DNA from: Bufo bufo
Taxonomy: Eukaryota; Chordata; Amphibia; Anura; Bufonidae
Length of the DNA: 64,000 bases
Direction: 5' to 3'
Assembly: GCF_905171765.1 (NCBI RefSeq)
Contig: NC_053393.1
Span: 67,301,371-67,365,370, forward strand
Below the pieces are notes generated by a model. It was not told where the DNA came from. It made no database searches and was given only the letters and a program-made list of their open reading frames with translations. The translations under genes were made by a program, and so were the position numbers. Below, piece after piece: positions 1 to 9,720 of this stretch. The stretch's first letter is position 1. Every line of letters begins with the position of its first letter.

Positions 1-596
1 TGAATCCTTTCGATTATTATTCGGCCCGCTCTCTCAGGCCCCAGCAGGTCAGCAAATATCTCCTGCGCCACTTTCTCCAGCGCTTCACTGGCGAAGGATT
101 CTGGGAGCCCGCGAATCCTGAGATTCCTCCTGCGGCTCCGATTCTCCTGGTCCTCGACCCTCAGGAGCGCTTCATTAAGCAGGTCAGTGTGGGAGTTTAG
201 TGCTTTATAGGATCTCTCTTCCCTCCGGAGAGCCGCCTCCTGCGCGCCTTCTAGATCCGACACCCGGTGACCCATGTTCCGGAGGTCCTCCTTAATCTCA
301 GACAGGTCCCTCTTAATAGGGGCTAGTGCCGCATTCATCACCTCCAATAGTGTCGCTTTGGTGAATGAGCCCCTCTGTCTAGTCGATTTGTTAGTCGAGG
401 CATCTGAGACACTGCCGCCATCTGTGTCTTCCTCCATGTCAGATGCCTGGGCTGGAGCGGGCGCCATCTTGGGGGTCTCAGCCGACCTGAGCTTCGGTTG
501 CTTTTTAACAAATTGATCCATGTCAGGTTGTCTGGATCTCGCAGGAGTCGAATCTGCCTGATCTTTAAATCGATCCTTGCCCGTTTTGCCCATCAT
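1..596 (-). CDS. L1/Tx1-type LINE ORF1 protein, 5' part (continues beyond window)
   Basis: A minus-strand reading frame starts at an ATG at 596 (the next codon is also ATG) and stays open for 198 codons to the window edge. The first ~80 residues are polar and low in complexity. Residues ~85-150 are rich in Glu, Leu and Arg, as expected of a coiled coil. Then comes ENRSRRRNLRIRGLPES (about residues 150-167), the junction between coiled coil and RNA-binding domain that marks ORF1 of L1-superfamily LINEs, including the amphibian Tx1 group. By family knowledge ORF1p is a trimeric RNA-binding chaperone that packages LINE RNA for target-primed reverse transcription. The frame has no stop or shift here, so the copy may be fairly young. 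ORF2 would lie outside the window. Confidence 0.85.
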   Translation of the reverse strand, partial: MMGKTGKDRFKDQADSTPARSRQPDMDQFVKKQPKLRSAETPKMAPAPAQASDMEEDTDGGSVSDASTNKSTRQRGSFTKATLLEVMNAALAPIKRDLSEIKEDLRNMGHRVSDLEGAQEAALRREERSYKALNSHTDLLNEALLRVEDQENRSRRRNLRIRGLPESFASEALEKVAQEIFADLLGPERAGRIIIERI

Positions 597-1083
597 AGCG
601 GTGCTGTGTGCTTATTTTAGGGGTTAATTCGCCGGTAAGGTTGAGGAGCTCAGCAACTTGCAGCCATTCAGCTACACAGCCAGGCTCCGCCCCCCATAAT
701 AGTTATATTCTTGTACATAGGGGCAGTATTATATTAGTTATATTCTTGTACATAGATGTCAGTAAGATAAGTTCATTACAGCATAACACAGTCTACACAT
801 GATTTTACTTTGGTAATTTTATGGGGGTAGTAAGTTACTAGTTGCTCTCGGTGTACAAGTATTTTTGGAGCTGTCAGGACCTATCCGACATTTTTGAATC
901 CTTACATTATATATAGATTTGCCTCGTTGTGGGTTTTGTGGAACGGTTATTAATATCAAGTATGGTAAATAGAACGTTTCGGCAAACAACTTTTCTCAAC
1001 AGGAAAAACATCAGAAAATGTGTGTAATAGGTTTTCTGACCCTGCATAACTGTTCCCAGTCTGGTCTTTCCAGCTGTAAAAGT
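597..1083. other. LINE 5' leader and unassigned AT-rich sequence with a two-copy minisatellite
   Basis: About 100 bases upstream of the LINE ORF1 ATG (597-700) are probably its 5' UTR. At about 702-757 a ~35-bp unit containing TTATATTCTTGTACATAG occurs twice in tandem. From 760 to 1083 I see nothing recognisable. Confidence 0.5.
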
Positions 1084-1500
1084 TTAAAGGGTCGTCTCAT
1101 CTCTATAATTAAATGCCATCCTGTAGAAAAACTTAAAGTAAGGCACTTACCAAATACAGGGGCGTAGCGAGGGGGGGCAGCCGGGGCACATGTCACGGGC
1201 GCAGAGTCTGGGGGGGCGCACATGCTGGCGGTTCATTTCCATAGTGAAGCATGGAGCAATATGCTCCCTGCCTCAACCTTCTGCTGATCTCCAGCGCTCG
1301 CTCCCCCACAGGCCGCATATTGTGCTGTTGGCTGTGTGGGAGGAGTGGTGAAAGATGGGGAATCAGCCTCCTGCACAGCCAGCAGCTCAATATGTGTGTG
1401 GTAGCGCGTCATGCTACTGGATGTGCCCATCATCAGGAAAGAAGGTTAGTATGTGTTTTGTTTTGTTGTGCATAACTACTGTGAGGGGGAGTCATGCACA

Positions 1501-3455
1501 CAGTGGCGTCGCTACAGGGGGCAAGGGGGGGCAATTGCCCCCCCCCCAGGTCATTCCTTGCCCCCCGGGTGCCCCCCCGCTGATTCGCTAATCGCTGCTG
1601 CCTGCTGCGCTGCCGCTGTGCTGGCCGCCGCACTACTGACTCAGTGTCAGTGATTAAAGTTAAAGTACACACCACTGACAGAGAAGAGAACACACAGATA
1701 GATACATACAGTCAGTCCGTCGTCTGAGAGTCACATGACAGATGGGGTGGTGCCGTGGTGGGGGCGGCGTTCGGACCCAGCGGACTCGTGCAGGGCGGGC
1801 GCAGGCTGGGAGTGTGGCAGCCGCAGAGATGAGTTGACGATTTGACGTCACGGTCGTCAACGCGTAAAGCTGCGCTGCTGCGTGCCTGCCCGCCCGCGCG
1901 AACGGACTTTGCAAATTCACCGCCTGCCAGTGAGTGCCTTGCCTTCATGTTCTGAGTTCTCTCTGCTCCTGCTAAAAAGTTTTTAAAAAAAGTATGTACC
2001 CTTATACCCCCACTACCTAGTACCTCGCCTCATGGCCTGCCCTCCCTCCTGCTTGGTTTGCGCCCAGTCCCTCCTCAACCTGTCCCTGATGATACGGTTA
2101 CCCCTATAACTTATGTTATAATTGGTACATTATACAGGGGTAATATAACTAAGGACCCCTGTATAATGTCCCCACTCACCTGATAGCACTGAGTCCTCCT
2201 CAGTTATATTACCCTTGTATAATGTACCCTGATACCCCTTAGTTATAATATTACCCATAATGTCCCCTGATACCCCTCAGTTATATAACTGAGAGTAATC
2301 AGGGTACATTATACAGGGGGTAATATAACCAAGGGGTATCAGGGTACATTATACAGGGGGTAATATAACTTATATTACCACCGTATAATGCCTGATAGGC
2401 CTCCTGAGTAACTTATATTACCCTTGTATAATTATGTACCCGGATACCCCTTAGTTATATGATTTCGGCGGCGTCATATAACTAAGGGGTATCAGGGTAC
2501 ATTATTATACATGGGTAATATAACTCAGGAGGCCTATCGGGCATTATACGGTGGTAATATAGCTTACATTACCCCTGTATAATGTCCCATGATAGCCCTC
2601 CTCAGTTATATTACCCTTGTATAATGTCCCCTGATACCCCTTAGTTATAATATTACCCATAATGTCCCCTGATACCCCTCAGTTATATAACTGAGGGTAA
2701 TCAGGGTACATTATACAGGGGGTAATATAAGCAAGGGGTATCAGGGTACATTATACAGGGGGTAATATAACTTATATTACCACCGTATAATGCCTGATAC
2801 GCCTCCTGAGTAACTTATATTACCCTTGTATAATTATGTACCCGGATACCCCTTAGTTATATGATCCCGGCGGGGTCATATAACTAAGGGGTATCCAGGT
2901 ACATTATTATACAGGGGTAATATAACTCAGGAGGTCTATCAGGCATTATACGGTGGTAATATAGCTTACATTACCCCTGTATAATATCCCATGATAGCCC
3001 TCCTCAGTTATATTACCCTTGTATAATGTACCCTGATACCCCTCAGTTATATTACCCTTGTATAATGTACCCTGATACCCCTCAGTTATATTACCCCTGT
3101 GTAATGTACCCTGATATCCCTTAGTTATATAATATAACTAAGGTGTATCAGGGTGCATTATACAGGGGTAACATAACTAAGGAGTTCTATCCTATCAGGG
3201 ACGTAATACAGGGGTAATGTAAGCTATATTACCCCTTTATAATGTCTGATAGCCCTCCTCAGTTATATTACACCCAATGTACCCTGATACCCCTTAATTA
3301 TATTACCCCGGCGTCAGGGGCGTAGCTGCAGGGGAAGCGGCTGCTTTAGTATTTTTCAGTAGTATGATTAGCTAGTGAAAATTATTAGTGCCCCCCCATT
3401 TTTGACTGTGTATCTTCTGTGCCCCCCCTATATATTGATCCTAGAGTCACCACTG
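1501..3455. mobile_element. hAT-type element with perfect 8-bp target duplication CATGCACA
   Basis: Ends are CAGTGGCGTCGCTA at 1501 and the inverse of CAGTGGTGACTCTA ending at 3455 (11 of 14 match). The octamer CATGCACA occurs directly before (1493-1500) and after (3456-3463), the diagnostic hAT duplication. The first ~480 bases are GC-rich, most of the remainder is a palindromic satellite, and no transposase is present. A second CAGGGGCGTAGC-like end lies at 3315, so 3315-3455 may itself have been a small hAT derivative. Confidence 0.75.
2093..3310. repeat. Palindromic satellite block with a ~402-bp higher-order period
   Basis: About 1.2 kb is made of a ~40-bp motif in both orientations, with cores GGTAATATAAC, GGGGTATCAGGGTAC and ATTATACAGGGG. 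The segment from 2281 recurs at 2683 (offset 402). Each large unit contains an imperfect palindrome with ~90-bp arms, one centred near 2466 and one near 2866, with a short GC-rich loop (CGGCGGCG-like). Such DNA would extrude long hairpins. It lies wholly within the hAT element at 1501-3455. No reading frame of interest is present. Confidence 0.8.
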
Positions 3456-3463
3456 CATGCACA

Positions 3464-3834
3464 CCTTGTGGCCCCTTCACAGTAGTTATGCCCACTTATG
3501 TACACCCTTACAATAGTTATGCCCACTTTTGTACCCCTTCACACTAGTTATGCCCACTTTGGTGCCCCCTCACAGTAGTTATGCCCACTTTTGTGCCCCC
3601 TCACAGTAGTTATGCCCACTTTTGTTCCCCCTCACAGTACTTATGCCCACTTTTGTGCCCCCTCACAGTAGTTATGCCCACTTTTGTGCCCCGTCACAGT
3701 AGTTATGCCTACCTTGTGGCCCCTTCACAGTAGTTATGTCCTCCTTGTGCCCGCTTACAGTAGTTATGCCCACTTTTGTGCCCCTTCACAGTAGTTAGGT
3801 CCTCTCTGTGCCCCCCTTTGGCCCCTAGTGCCCT
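3464..3834. repeat. Minisatellite, 31-bp unit, about 11 copies
   Basis: Units of about 31 bp carry CACAGTAGTTATGCCCACTT and a run of C; eleven copies are counted, with point differences growing towards both ends. The array belongs to the hAT shell that begins at 1157 and resumes after the CATGCACA duplication. Confidence 0.85.
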
Positions 3835-4436
3835 CTCCAGCTCCATGGAAAAAAAAAAATACTTACCTTCTTCTAGAGATGAGCAAATCGAAGTAGAATT
3901 TGATCAGAATTTCAGGAAAAATTTGATTCGCACCGAATCCGAAGTTCCTCACGCTTCATGGTAACGGATCGCATTTTTTCCTAAAATGGCTGCTGCACGT
4001 GTTAGGACATGGAGCAAGGAATTCTGGGAACGAGGGATTACCCACAATTCCATGCATGCCGCCAATCAGAAGCCAGCCAGTCCTGTGATGTCACAGGCAG
4101 CCCTATAAATAGCCTCAGCCATCTTGGATTCAGTCATTTTCCAGTGTACTTAGTGCAGGGAGAGACATCAGCAGGTGCTAGGGACAGTGGTAGAAAAGAC
4201 TTTAAAACTTTTATTTTGCTATATAGAAATTCATAGGGAAAGGATAGGGAGGAATCATTCCAAAGTATTGAAGCAGAACAGGATTCAGTAGGGGAGGTTA
4301 CAGCCTGGGTAATAGGAACAATCCAATTACACCTTGCTGTACTGACTGGGGATCCAAATTGCTATAATACATCTCTGTAAATTCAGCAAACCATTCTTGT
4401 TATTGGGGTGCAAGTGCTGTTTGATACAGCCATTAA

Positions 4437-5110
4437 CAGGGTTTATTACAAGGAAATATTTCTACGTCTTATTTGCCCTTGTGCGGTGCAGTTATATGTT
4501 CTAAAGCATTTTTTGGCTTGTATTAGTGGGAAAAACAGAGCTTATTAGCCATTGTGTGGTGAAGTGTGAAAATTACAGCCCTTTTTGTCATGTATTAGTG
4601 GCACAAAAATATATATTATTTGCCGTTCAGCGGTGCAGTTATATGTTCTAAAGCCTTTTTTGGCATGTATTAGTGGCAAAAAAATATATATTTGCCGTTC
4701 AGCGGTACAGTTATATGTTCTGAAGCCCTTTTTGGCGTGTATTAGTGGCACAAAAAAGTATTTGCCGGTGTGTGGTAAAGTGAGAAAATTACACCCCTTT
4801 TTGGCTTGTATTAGTGCCCAAAAAATATATATTTGCAGTTCAGCGGTGCAGTTATATGTTTTAAAGCCCTTTTTGGCATGTATTAGTGGCAAAAAAATAT
4901 ATATTATTTGCTGTTCAGCGGTGCAGTTATATGTTCTAAAGCCTTTTGTGGTGTGTATAAGTGGAAAAAAGTAAGGGCCTATTTGCCGTTCAGCAGTGCA
5001 GTTAATATGTTCTAAAGCCTTCTTTGGCGTGTATTAGTGGAAAAATTATTTTAATTTCTTATTAGCCATTGTGTAGTGAAGTGAGAAAATTACAGACTTT
5101 TTTGGGGTGT
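4437..5110. repeat. Subterminal tandem repeats of the BED-hAT element, ~72-bp unit
   Basis: About nine units of 70-76 bp alternate between two sub-types. One contains GTTCAGCGGTGCAGTTATATG and the other GTGTGGTGAAGTGAGAAAATT; both contain TGTATTAGTGG. Both strands stay open over long stretches only because the unit repeats. Subterminal repeat arrays are common in hAT elements, where they can bind transposase; that role is inference. Confidence 0.8.
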
Positions 5111-6967
5111 TTTAATTTCTTTTTTATTTATTTATTTGATCTAACATTATGTGAGGCAGAGAAGTTTCAGGCCCTGCACAGGGGAGTGGCAGAGGCCTAA
5201 ATGTTTCTGGCGCAGGCACAGGTTGCAGCAGAGTAAGGGGGCGTGGCAGCAGGGGTCGCAGCGAGAGGCCTGAGCTTCCGATGTCATCTAGCGGTCGTGT
5301 CTTGACCAGCAACCCAGCTGTTATTGAATGCTTGACTAGGTCATATACTTCATCCCAAGTGACATCAGACACCCCAGCCAAGAGTCAGTGGGGTTCGTCA
5401 GACAAAACCTTTAGTTGGCATGGCCTGGGACCAGGTCCTGTGCCCTCACCTGTCCTCAACCTGCCTCTGTCCATTTCTGTTCCCTCAGCCAGAGAAGCAT
5501 TATATGCTGTGGGCTCAGCTCCACTATACAGCGAGGACGAGCTACTAGAGGACAGTCAGCAGCTACTGGCCAGCCAAGATGTAGAGGAGACATCCGCCGC
5601 TTGCTCCGGTAGGAAGGCAAGTAGTGACGTGCAGACAGTACTCGATGATGATGTAGCTGTTCGCACTTGGGAGCCGGGTAAATTAGGGGCTTCATTATCA
5701 TTGGGAGAAGAGGGTGGCAGCTTGCTCGTGAGGGAGCGGCGGAGCCAGCAAGTCGCTAGCGTGGCCGGGAGTCAGCAGGGTGGCAGCAGTGGGAGGTTGG
5801 GAGCCAAATGTGCCCGTGGTAGACCACCCATTTTGCATGAGCCTACCTGCCCGGAAAGTAGTGGTGTAGGGGTTCACTGAAGCAGAGGCGGTAGCAGTCA
5901 GTCAGTGCGGAGTGTTGGGGGTAAAATCACCTACTCGGCGGTGTGGCAGTTTTTTGTTAAGCCGCCGGCGGAGGTGAACATGGACATTTGGTGAATCTGT
6001 GGGCAGAAAGTGAAGCGTGGCCAGGGTGCCAATGTTGGCACCACAGCCCTGCATCAACATATGCAACGTCACCATAAAGTGGCCTGGGAGAACCGTGGCT
6101 CTGATGTGGTGGTCCAGCCTGCCGCAGCAACCGCTGCATCACGCAGTGGCGCGCACTTGATTTCAGGCAGTCAAGGCTCCACCACCTCAGCCGATGTCGC
6201 TGATGAGCAGCTTTCTTCACCCGCCTAGTGAAGAAACTACTCACCAGCACCAGCAGCAGCTAGACCTGGAGCAGGACTTGAACCAGCAGGTGGTGACATA
6301 CTTGGACAGCACCCTGCCACCCCACATTGAAGATTCACTGGACGACTGGGCAGCCAAACTGGATTTTTGGCCCAAATAGCAAAGTTTGCCCTGGAAAAGC
6401 TGTCCTGCCCAGCCAGTAGTGTGGCTTCAGAGCAGGTGTTTAGTGTGGCGGAGGCCATAGTTACCCCAAGAAGAACTCTCCTATCCACCCAAATTGTGGA
6501 GAGACTGACCTTTGTCAAGATGAATTGCAGCGTCCCACTACGTGTGTGTGGGGACTGCTTAAAAGCACTTTTTACCCTGAAACTGTATTATGCTGTATTG
6601 TGTAACTTTGTACTATTTATCTGCAAAATCCCTGTTACCAGGCAGATTAGGTGTAATTTATACATCCCACCACTAGATGGGGATAAAACTTAGGTTCTAT
6701 ATACTGTATATACCTAGGTCAGGCCTAGTTAGTCAGTGGAGATCAGGGTTGAGAATGGATCAGAGTCTAGAGCAGATCTCAGGAGATCAGATTAGATTAG
6801 TGCAGTGCTTCTCAATTATTTTCTGTCATGCCCCCCTAGGAAGAAGAAAACATTTTGCGCCCCCCGCGCGACTGTAAATAGTATCATTTGTCGGGGGCCG
6901 GGGGCTCCCTCTCTCCAGCCGTAGAGTTGCTAGGCAACCGACGCCGTGTGGTACGCCGCTTGTGGGT

Positions 6968-7166
6968 GACGGACACTTATGGGGGGATCTGTGGATGACG
7001 GACACTTATGGGGGGATCTGTGGATGACGGACACTTATGGGGGGATCTGTGGATGACGGACACTTATGGGGGGATCTGTGGATGACGGACACTTATGGGG
7101 GGATCTGTGGATGACGGACACTTATGGTGGGATCTGTGGATGACAGACACTTATGGGGGGGGATCT
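6968..7166. repeat. Minisatellite, 29-bp unit, 7 copies
   Basis: The core GACGGACACTTATGG starts at 6968, 6997, 7026, 7055, 7084 and 7113, with a variant (GACAGACAC) at about 7142. The spacing is exactly 29 and the copies are nearly identical, so recent expansion is likely. Confidence 0.9.
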
Positions 7167-7344
7167 GTGGCTGGCACTGTTACAGGGGGATCTGTGGCTG
7201 GCACTGTTATATATGTGCCATCCACAGACCCCCCACCCCATAACAGTGCCATCCACAGTGCCCCCCCAGCCCATAACAGTGCCATCCACAGACCCCCACC
7301 CCTGAACTGTGCCATCCAAAGATTCCGTGTGCCCGCCGCCGTTT

Positions 7345-7617
7345 AAAGTTATTAAACATGCCCCCCTCACTCCTAATAGTACCGTATATCCGAATTTCTT
7401 CTGTATAATGTCGGCAGGCGGGCCGGGCGGCCGGCACGTCCTTCAGTGACGTCACTTGTCTGCGCCGCCTGCTTCATTCATAAAGCAGGCGGCGCAGGCA
7501 CGTGACATCACTGAGGGACGCGCCGGCCGCCCGGCCTGCCTGCCTGCCGGCATTATACAGAAGAAATTCGGATATACGGTACTATTAGGAGTGAGGGGGG
7601 CATGTTTAATAACTTTT
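7345..7617. repeat. GC-rich foldback with ~115-bp arms
   Basis: The left arm begins TTATTAAACATGCCCCCC near 7349, and its inverse closes with GGGGGGCATGTTTAATAA near 7615. The turn is the 30-base palindrome around 7466-7495, whose stem is GCCGCCTGCTT / AAGCAGGCGGC. Few mismatches are seen across the arms. No coding content. Confidence 0.85.
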
Positions 7618-7752
7618 TATTCAATAATACATTTTATATTAATATACCGGAGGGAGCGGTGGGGCGGGGCTATAGTACAGTGACCGCACCGCCCCACCGC
7701 TATTGCCGGCCCCCAGCTCCAGGCCCTGAACGAGCCCCCCTTTACGGAGCCT

Positions 7753-7990
7753 GGCGTGGCAGCAGGGGTCGCAGCGAGAGGCCTGAGCTTCCGATGTCAT
7801 CTAGCGGTCGTGTCTTGACCAGCAACCCAGCTGTTATTGAATGCTTGACTAGGTCATATACTTCATCCCAAGTGACATCAGACACCCCAGCCAAGAGTCA
7901 GTGGGGTTCGTCAGACAAAACCTTTAGTTGGCATGGCCTGGGACCAGGTCCTGTGCCCTCACCTGTCCTCAACCTGCCTCTGTCCATTTC
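7753..7990 (+). repeat. Perfect 238-bp copy of hAT transposase segment 5240-5477
   Basis: Base-by-base reading shows no difference from 5240-5477, at a constant offset of 2513. It covers the start codon and first ~65 codons of the hAT transposase. It ends abruptly at 7990, where the LTR resumes. The neighbouring elements are much more diverged. Confidence 0.9.
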
Positions 7991-9039
7991 AATGTAGAGT
8001 GAAGACTCCATGACACAGATTAGTGAGTGGAACCAACTTCGCTATGAGGTAGTACTAAGATGTGAGGCACAGAAAAGCGTTTTCCTTCTGTGGCCGGACT
8101 ATACACTTGCATCCCTGACCAGTAGGAGAGAGTTTGCCTCCCTGGAATAGAAACAAGCTTCCTAAGGAATCATCGGTGATAACAGCCATTATTGAGGGCT
8201 ACAGACACCTTTGCGCATGGTGGAGGACTTATAGCTTCTGGCAGTCACACCATAACTCTGGGAAACAGACGAGTTTACCTGTCCCCAATGTTCAGCTTGT
8301 AGGGAAAGGACAAAGAATAGGACTGAGCACATCAACAGGAACAAGGTACACCTTAACCACAGCTCCAAGGCAAACCTAAAAAGCCTAGAAACTGTGGATT
8401 TGCAGACCAACTCTAAAAACATCAAGAGACTGTATTTTGTACTGCTACCAACCAAAGTCATCAACAGTAAAAGTTGTCATCAACAGTAAAAGTTACATCT
8501 TACCACTGTCTACCTCATTATTACTACTGATGGTTGTACCACCATTAACGGTACTGGTGTCACGACAAAAACCATCAAGGGACTCAGCCGCAACAAGCAC
8601 CCTAAGCACCCCTAACATCAAGGGCACCTCAACCACCATCTTGGCTGATGCTTCCCTACCACAGAGAGTGCCCCGGAGGATTTCGTGCTGTCCACCTCAA
8701 CACTGTGCTGCCAGCCCAGGGAGGCTTTCTGCTAACCGTGAGTAAACTGATGAAGTGTGTGTTATTATTTGGCCCCTCATCGGTCCACCGTGCACCTCAC
8801 GTGTTGCCCCTGCGCTACTGGCTGGCTGCAGAATAAGGCGTGAATCAGCCAGGATTTACACCCACCAATGCCTGATGCATCAGACTAGATCATCCATGGT
8901 GCCACACCAACACTTTAACAAAAGAGACTGGTTTCTTCTGGCTACCTGCCTCAGCTACTATTCTGATGCTGCCACCCGCCTGATGCCACACATTGGATGC
9001 CAAGTGCTCCCTCTTTCACCCACCATCTTCAGCTGGTAC

Positions 9040-9720
9040 TGGTATTGCCACCCACCTCCCCACTCTGTCAACAGGTCACTCTGTGGTCTCCTGATGCTGC
9101 TGCCACCTCACCACTCGGGTCTCCTGATGCTGCTGTGCTGCCACCTCCACACTGTCATTGTGCCCCTCTGTGGCCTCCTCCTGATGCTGCTGCCGCCACC
9201 CCCACACTCTGTCATTGTGCCACTCTGTGGCCTCCTGATGCTGCCACCTCCACACTGTCATTGTACCACCTTGTGGCCTCCTCCTGATGTTGCTGCCGCC
9301 ACCTCCACACTCTGTCATTGTGCCACTCTGTGGCCTCCTGATAATGATGCTGCCACCTCCACACTGTCATTGTACCACCCTGTGGCCTCCTCCTGATGCT
9401 GCTGCCACCACCTCCACACTCTGTCATTGTGCCACTCTGTGGTCTCCTGATGCTGCTGCTGCCACCTTCACACTGTCATTGGGCCACTCTGTGGCCTCCT
9501 GATGCTGCTTCTTCCACCTCCACACTGCCATTGTGCAACCCTATGGCCTCCTCCCGATGCTGATGCTGCTGCCACCTCCTCACTGTCATTGTGCCACTCT
9601 GTGGCCTGATGCTGCTGCCACCTCCAGACTGTCATTGGGCGACTCTGTGGTCTCCTCATGCTGCTTCCACCTCACCACTATGTCATAGGGCCACTCTGTG
9701 GACTTCTCATGCTGTTCCCA
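9040..9720. repeat. Degenerate minisatellite, ~50-60-bp unit, about 12 copies
   Basis: Repeated blocks contain CACTCTGTGGCCTCCTGATG and CCACCTCCACACTGTCATTG, with variable GCTGCTGCC insertions. The array lies in the 3' part of the BED-hAT element, shortly after the end of its transposase relic. Long open frames on both strands here are a by-product of the repeat. Confidence 0.8.

Larger units (their letters stand above)
6803..7990. mobile_element. Composite insertion within the solo LTR (Charlie-like hAT end, foldback, copied hAT segment)
   Basis: Compared with the related LTR at 19904, the insert begins near CAGTGCTTCTCAA at 6803, which resembles the ends of Charlie-type hAT elements, and stops at 7990 where LTR sequence resumes (AATGTAGAGTGAAG). 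Inside are a 29-bp minisatellite, a mirrored block with GCCATCCACAGA motifs (7170-7320), a GC-rich foldback, a small palindrome around 7658-7701 and a perfect copy of 5240-5477. The expected matching hAT terminus at the right end is missing. It looks like a patchwork, not a clean transposition. Confidence 0.5.
6526..8830 (+). mobile_element. Solo LTR inserted in the hAT transposase, 4-bp duplication GAAT
   Basis: It begins TGCAGCGTCCCACTACGTG and ends GGCTGGCTGCA, matching the ends of the LTR at 19904 (TGCAGTGTCCCACTCCGTG to TTCGCTGCA). GAAT is duplicated at 6522-6525 and 8831-8834. Removing the insert rejoins the hAT reading frame, so the order of events is clear. Without the composite insertion at 6803-7990 the LTR is ~1.1 kb, like its relatives. 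No internal region remains, so this is a recombination-derived solo LTR. Superfamily (Ty3/Gypsy or ERV) is unresolved. Confidence 0.8.
5281..8880 (+). pseudogene. hAT transposase (BED zinc finger plus C-terminal dimerisation region), core deleted and split by an LTR
   Basis: The frame starts at ATG 5281 (MSSSGRVLTSNPA). After a stop at 5878 the same frame resumes with a degenerate BED finger (SAVWQFFV, then ICGQKVKRG, then ALHQHMQRHH near 6050-6085). A stop sits where the first zinc-binding Cys region should be. The RNase H-like catalytic core is absent: by ~6240 the text is already near the C terminus. The hAT dimerisation motif follows after a frameshift (LSCPASSVASEQVFSVAEAI, then TPRRTLLSTQIVERLTFVKM, ~6400-6525). 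The gene breaks after codons for KMN at 6525 and resumes at 8831-8835 with GAATAAGGCG, after the inserted LTR. It cannot make a transposase and looks like a deletion derivative moved in trans. Confidence 0.8.

Noticed and set aside
4545..4974. Long open frames of 115 and 129 codons on opposite strands
   Set aside because: Both are products of the 72-bp tandem repeats; the proteins are simple repeats with no motif.
6795..8025. GATTAGTG on both sides of 6803-8017, looking like an 8-bp hAT duplication
   Set aside because: Comparison with the LTR at 19904 shows GACTAGTGAGT is native LTR text at the right-hand position, and LTR sequence already resumes at 7991, so the match is probably chance.
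9076..9659. Overlapping Gly/Arg/Gln-rich ORFs on the minus strand
   Set aside because: They are shadows of the degenerate minisatellite in the hAT 3' region.
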